NCBI GenBank assembly: GCA_002348825.1
Contig: DEBN01000159.1
Coordinates: 1 to 13,340, forward strand
Length of the DNA: 13,340 bases
Reading direction: 5' to 3'
Source: Gammaproteobacteria bacterium UBA2955
GTDB taxonomy: Bacteria > Pseudomonadota > Gammaproteobacteria > Pseudomonadales > Azotimanducaceae
Shown here piece by piece: positions 1 through 5,657 of this stretch. The first letter of the stretch is position 1. Every line of letters starts with the position of its first letter. The notes beneath the pieces are model-generated. The model worked only from the letters and a program-made list of their open reading frames with translations, was not told the origin of the DNA and did not search any database. Position numbers and translations under genes: made by a program.

Positions 1-398
1 TAGGTATATTTCATGGCGACTTTCAGACCGCAAACCTTTTCGCCACACCGGATGCCCAGCTCGGGGCGATCATTGATTGGGAGCTCACGGGTATTGGTGC
101 AACTCTGAACGATTTGGGTTGGATCTGTACGTTCAGCGATCCGCTGGCTTGGGACCGTAGCGCGCCACGACCGCATTTCTTAACCCCTGATAAACTTGTG
201 GACCTATACGCTGAAGCTTACGACGGCGATCTACCAAATATTAATTGGTATCGCGCTTTAGCAGCTTATAAGTTTGCGATTATCAGTGGACTCAACTTGA
301 GTCTGCACCGGCGCGGTAAGCGAGTTGATGACACCTGGGAAATTACAGCGTTGTCTATGCAGCCGTTAATCGAGCGGGCATTAGACCTTCTGGACTAA
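1..398 (+). CDS. Phosphotransferase family (APH fold) protein, 3' end only
   Basis: The reading frame is open from base 3 and ends at TAA 396-398, so only the C-terminal ~131 residues are present; the start lies upstream of the window. The fragment opens with HGDFQTANLF, the HGDxxxxN catalytic-loop (Brenner) motif of the aminoglycoside phosphotransferase/choline kinase fold, followed by IIDWE, which stands for the metal-binding D of the kinase DFG motif. The rest (ending around ALDLLD) is a helical C-terminal lobe typical of the family. Members of this type in proteobacteria often sit beside acyl-CoA dehydrogenase, SDR and crotonase genes and are thought to phosphorylate a small alcohol or acyl intermediate rather than give antibiotic resistance. 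The neighbours here (SDR, crotonase) fit that setting. The substrate cannot be read from the sequence. Confidence 0.85.
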   Translation, partial: GIFHGDFQTANLFATPDAQLGAIIDWELTGIGATLNDLGWICTFSDPLAWDRSAPRPHFLTPDKLVDLYAEAYDGDLPNINWYRALAAYKFAIISGLNLSLHRRGKRVDDTWEITALSMQPLIERALDLLD

Positions 399-403
399 AG
401 GCA

Positions 404-425
404 GTCGCGAGTTTGTGTCCGCGAC
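404..425. terminator. Possible hairpin between convergent genes
   Basis: GTCGCG (404-409) and CGCGAC (420-425) are a perfect 6-bp inverted repeat around a 10-base loop, just after the phosphotransferase stop and before the convergent SDR stop. No T-run follows directly, so intrinsic terminator activity is uncertain. Confidence 0.3.
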
Positions 426-426
426 C

Positions 427-438
427 ACCCTGCAGGGT
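427..438. repeat. Perfect 12-bp palindrome ACCCTGCAGGGT
   Basis: ACCCTGCAGGGT is identical to its own reverse complement and lies directly after the 404-425 hairpin, in the 61-base gap between two convergent genes. It may be part of a bidirectional terminator or simply chance; no T-run follows on either strand. Confidence 0.35.
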
Positions 439-459
439 AAAACCTTTGGTAGGTCACGA

Positions 460-1335
460 TCAAAACTGCTCGCCCTGTGCGGAACGCTCGAGCATGGCCA
501 TCGTGTCCATGACGGCGACGCCTTTGCGCGCAAGAATTTGCTCGGTGCGGGAGCGCACAAACTCGTCCCATGCGGGGTGGGGCAGCATATAAAACTGCTT
601 CGCGGCCATGGCCTCGAAAACGTATTCGGCGATCTCGGCTGGACTCTTGCCGTTCGCCAGCATGCTTTTCACCGCCTCGTACCGGGGGTCGTCTGGGTCC
701 GTATAGTTTTGTTCTGTGCCGGGGCGGTTGCGTTCGGCGGCAAAAATTTGCGTGTCGACAAAACCCGGGCAAAGAACGCCGGCACGGATATTTGCGCCCC
801 GTTGTTCTAGGTCGGACTGCACAGATTCCGTCAGTGCAAGCACGCCGTGCTTGCTAACCCCGTAAGAGCCGCCCATTGGCAGCACCGCAGCCAAAGAAGC
901 GGTGTTCACCACATAACTTTCCTCGCCGTGCTCCAGCATGTGCGGAACAAATGTTTGCACGCCATAAAGCACGCCGTAAAAATTCACCCCCATAACCCAT
1001 TGCCAATCCGCGTCCGGGGCCTCCCACACGGCTTTGCCGGCGCTATTACCTGCGGCAACGCCGGCGTTGTTGAAGAGCAAGTGCACGTTGCCATAGGCGG
1101 TTGTCGCTTCCTGCAGCAAACTGTTCACGGAAGTTTTTACCATCGTGTCGGTGACAACGCCGATCACACTGGCCTGACGCTGCTCAAGTTTCTCGACGGC
1201 TTGATTCAAAGTGTCTTGCTGAATGTCGCCGAGCACCACGTTCATACCGAGCTCTGCGCAATGTTCTGCAAGTCCAAGGCCGATCCCGCTCGCGCCGCCA
1301 GTTATAACGGCGGTTTTGCCTTTAAAGTCTTGCAT
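460..1335 (-). CDS. Short-chain dehydrogenase/reductase (SDR), classical type
   Basis: This is a 291-residue cytosolic NAD(P)-dependent oxidoreductase, slightly longer than the usual ~250-280. The Rossmann motif TGGASGIG is at residues 12-19, an acidic residue ending strand 2 (D37) suggests NAD preference, NNAG is at 89-92, N118 is the active-site Asn, S147 lies in NTAS, and Y158-x3-K162 is the catalytic pair. The Ser-Tyr spacing is 11, shorter than the common 13, because the loop after the Ser is compact. The start is well supported: on the minus strand AGGAGC (plus 1341-1346) sits about 5 bases upstream of the ATG. The gene converges on a phosphotransferase and diverges from a crotonase, so a role in acyl-CoA or alcohol/ketone metabolism is likely. 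The substrate is unknown; SDR sequence alone does not give it. Confidence 0.92.
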   Translation of the reverse strand: MQDFKGKTAVITGGASGIGLGLAEHCAELGMNVVLGDIQQDTLNQAVEKLEQRQASVIGVVTDTMVKTSVNSLLQEATTAYGNVHLLFNNAGVAAGNSAGKAVWEAPDADWQWVMGVNFYGVLYGVQTFVPHMLEHGEESYVVNTASLAAVLPMGGSYGVSKHGVLALTESVQSDLEQRGANIRAGVLCPGFVDTQIFAAERNRPGTEQNYTDPDDPRYEAVKSMLANGKSPAEIAEYVFEAMAAKQFYMLPHPAWDEFVRSRTEQILARKGVAVMDTMAMLERSAQGEQF

Positions 1336-1450
1336 GGAAAGCTCCTAGTTTTAATGCAGTTTAGGTTACTGCGACTGGCCCCGCCAGCGTATTGCGTGGC
1401 TGCGCAGAATACTTTGAGTTAATCTTTGGATATCGACAAAGGGGGAAATT

Positions 1451-2233
1451 ATGCAACGTATGCAACTTGAGTTTGTGGATCGGGTCGCGGTTCTAAAGTT
1501 TGATCACCCAGAGGTTATGAACGCGGTAGGGGGTCAGATGCTGCGCGACTTTGCTGCTGCAGTGACGGAAATAAAGTCGCGCGGTACCGATGTGCGATGT
1601 CTGTTACTGACCGGTAATGGCCGTGCATTCTGTGCGGGCGCTAATTTACAGGATGATGATGACAATAAGGGTTCGAATGAAGCGGGTGGCTCGCTGCGTC
1701 ACAGCTATCACCCATTGATGTTCGAGCTGCGGGGTTTAGAAATGCCCATGGTTACCGCGGTTAATGGTGCGGCCGCCGGTGTGGGGATGAGCTTTGCCAT
1801 GATGGGAGACATCGTCTGTGCCTCTAAGCAAGCGTACTTTCTCCAAGCGTTCGCGCGTATCGGTCTTATTCCAGATGGCGGCGCTACCTACTTGCTACCG
1901 CGTTTGGTGGGGTGGGGACGAGCCATGGAACTGTCGTTGTTGGCGGAACGGTTGCCCGCGGATACGGCGTTGGAATGGGGCCTAGTTAATCGGGTCTTCG
2001 ATGATGCAGAGGCCCTAGTTGGTGGCGCAATGGAAATTGCTCAACGCCTGGCCAATGGTCCGCGCTCGCTCGCGTTGATTCGTAAGGCCTACTGGCAAAG
2101 CTGGGGTAATGGTTACGAACAGCAGCTTGAACTGGAAGCTCAATTACAGAATGAAGCGGGGCGCAGCAGTGACTTCCGCGAAGGCGTGAGCGCGTTCTTA
2201 CAAAAACGCGATGCCGCCTTTAAGGGTGAGTAA
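1451..2233 (+). CDS. Enoyl-CoA hydratase/isomerase (crotonase), PaaG-like
   Basis: This 260-residue crotonase would bind acyl-CoA and move or hydrate a double bond in the cytosol. The first oxyanion-hole motif is FCAGAN (60-65); the second is NGAAAGVG (105-112) with G110. The segment ARIGLIPDGGATYLLPRL (135-152) resembles PaaG-type isomerases. In rat-type hydratases two glutamates (Glu144, Glu164) catalyse hydration; here the Glu144 position appears to be S114 and the Glu164 position aligns near D142. That favours isomerase or other crotonase chemistry over classic hydration. The start is preceded by GGGGG (1441-1445) five bases upstream of the ATG; an in-frame second ATG follows three codons later. 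The gene diverges from the SDR across a 115-base gap in which I see no convincing promoter. The family is certain, the exact reaction is not. Confidence 0.9.
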   Translation: MQRMQLEFVDRVAVLKFDHPEVMNAVGGQMLRDFAAAVTEIKSRGTDVRCLLLTGNGRAFCAGANLQDDDDNKGSNEAGGSLRHSYHPLMFELRGLEMPMVTAVNGAAAGVGMSFAMMGDIVCASKQAYFLQAFARIGLIPDGGATYLLPRLVGWGRAMELSLLAERLPADTALEWGLVNRVFDDAEALVGGAMEIAQRLANGPRSLALIRKAYWQSWGNGYEQQLELEAQLQNEAGRSSDFREGVSAFLQKRDAAFKGE

Positions 2234-2275
2234 ACGGCAGATCAGACTATTTCGACTAAAGCGCCGGGGCGGACT

Positions 2276-2417
2276 ATGAGTTCAGCGGCACGAGTAGCTG
2301 TGGTTACCCAGGGGCGGTCGCGGGTTCGACAACGGTATCGCCACGTCGCTGGCGCTGGACAGAATTTACGCCAGCGATACTGCGGTGGCCGAAACAATCC
2401 GTGTTCCACTTGCATAG
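2276..2417 (+). pseudogene. Decayed N-terminal fragment of a second SDR gene (frameshifted)
   Basis: The reading frame from ATG 2276 begins MSSAARVAVVTQG, like the first strand of an SDR. If the GGGG run at 2311-2314 is read as GGG, the frame continues as GGRGFDNGIATSLA and then IYASDTAVAETIR before TAG 2415-2417. This lines up with the SDR pattern TGGGRGIGxxIAxxLA, then strand 2 ending in an acidic residue, then a helix. Two glycines of the TGxxxGxG motif appear replaced (by Q and D) and about two residues seem missing before strand 2, so it is degenerate as well as frameshifted and truncated. It lies 42 bases after the crotonase, as an operon partner would. The match is by eye, the fragment is short, and chance resemblance is possible. 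Apart from it, the 197 bases between crotonase and cytochrome hold nothing I recognise. Confidence 0.42.
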
Positions 2418-2430
2418 GGTTGAATAGCAG

Positions 2431-2874
2431 CTACTGTTGTGCCAGTTGCCTAAGCAGAAGAGCGCGTGTTGCTGCGGCATCTATCAGGGGCTGTGCGCGA
2501 AAACCACCGACTTCTTTTGCGCTATAAGGGGTAAAGGGTCGTGGCAGCTGTTCCGCACTCATGGTCAGCAAGATCCAATTCAACACATCCGCTAGGTCTT
2601 GGTTGCTGAGCGGTGAGTTGGTTGAACCGGGCACTTGCACGAGGTAGGCGCGGCCGCCATCGACCCGTAGAAATGTTCCGACAGAGTCAGCCATAGCTGG
2701 TATGTCATTTAAGCCGCGGCCATCAGCTGCGTGACAACCCTGGCAATTCAACATGTAGTTCAATCGTGTCTCGGTGGGGTCGATGCCGGCGGCGGCCAAA
2801 GCGCTTGTCGATGGGTCGCCGGCCGCGGCGGACAGGCCGAGCGTCATGCAGAGTATAGCTGCGCTCAAACGCAT
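2431..2874 (-). CDS. Exported mono-haem c-type cytochrome
   Basis: This 147-residue protein has an N-terminal signal peptide (hydrophobic residues 4-18, MRLSAAILCMTLGLSAAA) and one haem-attachment motif CQGCH (44-48), so it should be a periplasmic electron carrier. The C-terminal helix LADVLNWIL (94-102) is typical of class I cytochromes. The distal haem ligand is unclear: M61 and M105 are the only methionines after the haem motif, and the usual position just before the last helix reads VPGSTNSPLS without methionine. The start ATG overlaps the stop of the upstream amidohydrolase by one base (TAATG) and has no visible ribosome binding site of its own, pointing to translational coupling. Its redox partner is not evident; the neighbouring amidohydrolase is not a redox enzyme, so the pairing is unexplained. 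Confidence 0.88.
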   Translation of the reverse strand: MRLSAAILCMTLGLSAAAGDPSTSALAAAGIDPTETRLNYMLNCQGCHAADGRGLNDIPAMADSVGTFLRVDGGRAYLVQVPGSTNSPLSNQDLADVLNWILLTMSAEQLPRPFTPYSAKEVGGFRAQPLIDAAATRALLLRQLAQQ

Positions 2875-3785
2875 TACATCAGGGTCTTGATGTGGGCGTA
2901 AGCAGAGTTCGCCAGAGCGTCGAGGTCATAGCCGCCCTCTAGGGCTGAAACCACTCGCCCGCCACTGTATTGATTAGCCAGATCAACGATTTGTTGCGTA
3001 ATCCACTCGAAATCCTGCTCCTGCAGATTCAATGCCGCTAAGGGATCCAACCGGTGAGCGTCAAATCCAGCCGACACCAGTATTAAGTCCGGCCGATGCC
3101 GCTCAATAGCGGGCAACCAATCGCTAGTGATGGCGCGTCGAAAGTCGTCGCCGTCGCTGCCTGCAAGCAACGGTGTGTTGACGATGTTCGGCTGTTCGAT
3201 ATCGTGCATCCGGTTTGGGTAATAAGGATGCTGAAAGCTTGAGCAGACCATAATTTCCGGATGACCTTTGCAAATGTCGACGCTGCCGTTGCCGTGGTGA
3301 ACGTCAAAATCGAGTATGGCTACGCGCTCGATATTGGGCTGGTTGAGCGCGTGTAGAGCGGCGATGGCAACGCTATTGAGGAGACAGAAGCCCATGGCGC
3401 TAGCCGCTTCGGCGTGATGTCCGGGCGGGCGCACCGCACAGAACACGCGCTCGGTGGCGCCGCCTAACACATCGTCTACGCCGCTGCATACGGCGCTTGC
3501 GGCGAGTCGGGCGGCATTTAGGCTACGCGCGCCCATCCAAGTGTCCGGGTCCAGAGGCACGATGCCCTGATCGGGTTCGCTGCGTTGCAGAAACTGTAAA
3601 TGCTCGGCCGAATGCGCCGCCAAAATTTGCGCGTCAGTCAAATCCTTGGGCAGGCGAGGCGGACAGTCCTCGAGGATGCCCTCGCGCTCAAGATGGTCCA
3701 TGAGATAGCGCAACCGCTCTGGTCGCTCGGGGTGGCCCTCGGCCACCTCGTGGCGGATGAATTCTGGATGGGTGTAAATATGCAT
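2874..3785 (-). CDS. Histone deacetylase family amidohydrolase (AcuC/acetylpolyamine amidohydrolase type)
   Basis: This 303-residue zinc amidohydrolase should remove acetyl (or other acyl) groups from lysine or polyamine-like substrates. Visible family motifs are GHPERPERL (17-25), the HH general-base dyad H123-H124 in RPPGHHA, the zinc site DFDVHHGNG (159-167; D161 and H163 as ligands), the third ligand D242 in SAGFDAH, and EGGYD (283-287) with the transition-state Tyr. The catalytic set is complete. I start at the ATG whose complement is 3783-3785 because MHIYTHPEF is the usual family N-terminus; the frame is open for 49 more codons upstream but that stretch is low-complexity, Arg-rich and unlike the family. 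No clear ribosome binding site precedes this ATG. It is the first gene of a pair with the cytochrome c. Bacterial members act on acetyl-CoA synthetase, acetylated polyamines or unknown substrates, so the target is open. Confidence 0.9.
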   Translation of the reverse strand: MHIYTHPEFIRHEVAEGHPERPERLRYLMDHLEREGILEDCPPRLPKDLTDAQILAAHSAEHLQFLQRSEPDQGIVPLDPDTWMGARSLNAARLAASAVCSGVDDVLGGATERVFCAVRPPGHHAEAASAMGFCLLNSVAIAALHALNQPNIERVAILDFDVHHGNGSVDICKGHPEIMVCSSFQHPYYPNRMHDIEQPNIVNTPLLAGSDGDDFRRAITSDWLPAIERHRPDLILVSAGFDAHRLDPLAALNLQEQDFEWITQQIVDLANQYSGGRVVSALEGGYDLDALANSAYAHIKTLM

Positions 3786-4028
3786 AGAGCAGAATATGCC
3801 CCAAGCGCGGTGGGTAAAAAAGGACAAACCTGCGCAAATCCGCGGCGTGACTCGTCGGCCGAGGTTGGACGCCCTTTCGGTGTTTGTAAGCCAGGGCCGT
3901 GTGGCAGGGGCAAAAGCGTTCAAGCCACGCATGTACGGTGACCTCGGACACTGCCAAGACGCGGAGTCGCCGCCGTTGACGAAGGATTGCGGTTATCATG
4001 ACGCCTTTTAGCGCAGGCGAAAGCGAAC
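3786..4028. other. Intergenic region between divergent genes
   Basis: This 243-base gap separates the amidohydrolase (-) from the small membrane protein gene (+) and must hold both promoters. I found no convincing sigma-70 pair: a TTGACG at 3976-3981 is followed by TATCAT only 12 bases later. No tRNA, hairpin or believable small gene was seen; open frames on both strands have Arg/Pro-rich compositions typical of GC-rich noise. Confidence 0.5.
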
Positions 4029-4388
4029 GTGTTATCTGTGTTGTCTTTGCTCCGCACGCTGATTGCCATGATGGTCGGTGGTTTTGTCTGGGCCATCGTC
4101 AGCAATGGGCTCGGACAGCCCGCCACAGTGATGGCGTTATTGCCGGTATGGGTGGGCGGTTTGTCGGGCGGCGTGGTCTGCGCCTTATATTCTCCGCGCC
4201 AGGGTATTGCTATGGCCGCGGTAAGCGGTCTGCTGCTGGCGTTGTTATTTTTGTGGTTTCGGCACGTTTATCTGGCGCTGCCCATCGCTGGCGGCACGCT
4301 GGTGGCGCTTTGGCCGTTGTGGTTCCCGCCAGCGTATTACGTAGGCGCTTATGCCTATATTTTATTTTTGCTTCGCAACGGGAGGTAA
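4029..4388 (+). CDS. Small multi-span inner-membrane protein, function unknown
   Basis: This 119-residue protein is almost entirely hydrophobic, with about four to five membrane segments (roughly residues 8-26, 34-53, 59-76, 80-96 and 99-115) and few charged residues, mostly Arg at loops and the C-terminus (RNGR). GTG 4029 is the only reasonable start: the frame has a stop at 3999 and no ATG between. No strong ribosome binding site is seen before it. Its last codons (GGGAGGT, 4380-4386, across the stop) form the ribosome binding site of the next gene, so the two are co-translated. I do not recognise the family; it could be a transporter subunit, a structural membrane protein or a membrane partner of the CoA-transferase. 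Confidence 0.72.
   Translation: MLSVLSLLRTLIAMMVGGFVWAIVSNGLGQPATVMALLPVWVGGLSGGVVCALYSPRQGIAMAAVSGLLLALLFLWFRHVYLALPIAGGTLVALWPLWFPPAYYVGAYAYILFLLRNGR
4380..4386 (+). promoter_or_regulatory. Strong ribosome binding site fixing the CoA-transferase GTG start
   Basis: GGGAGGT lies 5 bases upstream of GTG 4392 and overlaps the last codons and stop of the membrane protein gene. It is the best Shine-Dalgarno sequence in the window and supports both the GTG start and translational coupling of the pair. Confidence 0.75.
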
Positions 4389-4391
4389 ACG

Positions 4392-5612
4392 GTGCAGGAA
4401 TTACTGAATTTATTGGCTCCAGGTCAGCGCATTTTCGTCGCTGGCAGCAGCAATGAACCCACCGGCCTGTTGGATGCGATGGCCGATCTGCAGCTGCCAG
4501 AACGCCTCAACATGATCCAGTTTCCTATTCCCGGGCTGAATAGTGTGGACTTTACAAGTTGGAATCCAAGCATTCAGCTCACCACATTTTTTATGACACC
4601 AACTCTGGCCAAAGCTGATATGGAGCGGGTGGATTACCTGCCTATGCAGATGCGTGCCGTTTTCGATTATCTGAGCCAGGACGTCGATGTCTGTTTGTTG
4701 CAAGTGGCGTATGACCGTGACGGCGTGCTGCGCATTGGCCCTAATGTTGACTTCGCCGCGGCGGTGCTTGCGAGCGCCAAGGTAGTGATAGCGGAGTTGA
4801 ATACTGCTCTGCGAGCGCCGTTGGGTTGTCCGCGCATCGAGCCGGAGCAGATTGACTATTTGTTCGAATGTGATCGCCCCTTGACGCCCATGGCGGAGCC
4901 GCGGGTCGATGCTGCGGCATTGGAGATTGGTAAACTGGTGGCCGAACTGATTAACGACGGCGATTGCTTACAAACCGGCATTGGTGCAATCCCGGCGGCA
5001 ATTCTCAACGAGTTAGGCAGTAAAAATGATCTCGGACTGCACGGTGGATTATTAGACGTTGGTGGGCTGCGATTGATAGAGGCCGGTAACGTCAACGGCA
5101 GTTGTAAGGCGATTGACCATGGACTGCACATCACCGGCATGGCTTTGGGCGACAAGGCTTTGTTTGATTGGCTAGCGGATCAGTCCGCGGTCATTTTTCG
5201 AGGTGCCGACCATACCCATGAAGTCAGTGCCATCGCGCAGTTAGAGAATTTTGTGTCTATTAACTCCGCGGTAGAAGTTGATTTGTTTGGTCAGGTCAAC
5301 GCGGAATATGCGGGCGGCCGGCAAATTTCCGGCACCGGCGGCTCGGTGGACTTTATGCGCGCAGCGAAAGCGTCCAAGGGTGGGCGATCTATCGTGGCGA
5401 TGAACGCTACCGCGCGCGGTGGCAGCGTGTCGCGGATTGTTCCCAGCGTCGACATGGTGACGGCGCTGCGTACGGATGTGGATATGGTTGTGACCGAGTA
5501 TGGCGTCGCGCGCCTGAAAAATTTACCGAACCGACAGCGCGCAGCGGCGTTGATCGATATCGCTGCTCCGCAGTTTCGCGATGCGTTACGCGCACAAATG
5601 CCAGACGGTTGA
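4392..5612 (+). CDS. Acetyl-CoA hydrolase/CoA-transferase family protein
   Basis: This 406-residue enzyme belongs to the acetyl-CoA hydrolase/4-hydroxybutyrate CoA-transferase family (usual length about 400-440), which moves CoA between carboxylic acids through a glutamyl-CoA thioester. Motifs seen are GIGAIPAAIL (196-205), the catalytic glutamate E295 in INSAVEVDLFGQVN (290-303), GTGGSVDFMRAA (314-325) in the CoA-binding region and VTEYGVARL (367-375) near the C-terminus. The segment usually reading HTEM in butyrate-type enzymes is HGGL here (217-220), placing it in a different subgroup from classic 4-hydroxybutyrate or acetate CoA-transferases. The start is GTG with a strong ribosome binding site. 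It follows the small membrane protein by 3 bases and converges on the oligopeptidase. Substrates cannot be assigned; hydrolase and transferase activities are both possible. Confidence 0.88.
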   Translation: MQELLNLLAPGQRIFVAGSSNEPTGLLDAMADLQLPERLNMIQFPIPGLNSVDFTSWNPSIQLTTFFMTPTLAKADMERVDYLPMQMRAVFDYLSQDVDVCLLQVAYDRDGVLRIGPNVDFAAAVLASAKVVIAELNTALRAPLGCPRIEPEQIDYLFECDRPLTPMAEPRVDAAALEIGKLVAELINDGDCLQTGIGAIPAAILNELGSKNDLGLHGGLLDVGGLRLIEAGNVNGSCKAIDHGLHITGMALGDKALFDWLADQSAVIFRGADHTHEVSAIAQLENFVSINSAVEVDLFGQVNAEYAGGRQISGTGGSVDFMRAAKASKGGRSIVAMNATARGGSVSRIVPSVDMVTALRTDVDMVVTEYGVARLKNLPNRQRAAALIDIAAPQFRDALRAQMPDG

Positions 5613-5657
5613 GCTGGTGTCGGTCGTCTACTAAGCCGCGCCAAATACTTTAGCCTG

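Noticed and set aside
1..398. Reading the phosphotransferase as an antibiotic-resistance enzyme
   Set aside because: It shares only the general kinase fold motifs, and its neighbours are acyl-CoA-type metabolic genes rather than resistance or mobile genes.
847..1422. 191-residue plus-strand open frame opposite the SDR gene
   Set aside because: It is antisense to a well-supported enzyme gene and its protein shows no domain or plausible composition; a typical shadow in GC-rich DNA.
741..3635. Similar stretches around AAAATTTGCG at about 745 and 3622
   Set aside because: Both fall in coding regions for similar short peptides (DTQIFAA and DAQILAA on the minus strand); coincidental, no repeat structure.
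2874..3932. 352-residue form of the deacetylase-family protein with a 49-residue N-terminal extension
   Set aside because: The family N-terminus begins at MHIYTHPEF (start codon at 3783-3785); the extension is Arg-rich, unlike the family, and lies in intergenic DNA.
3688..3999. Open frames of 68-113 residues around the 3786-4028 intergenic region on both strands
   Set aside because: Arg/Pro-rich or low-information translations, no ribosome binding sites, mutual overlap, no recognisable motifs.
3976..3999. Possible promoter TTGACG ... TATCAT before the small membrane protein
   Set aside because: The spacing is only 12 bases, too short for a sigma-70 promoter.
1379..4340. Shared 14-base string CCCGCCAGCGTATT near 1379 and near 4326
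   Set aside because: One copy is intergenic and one is inside a coding region, and a single 14-base match is not surprising by chance in 13 kb.
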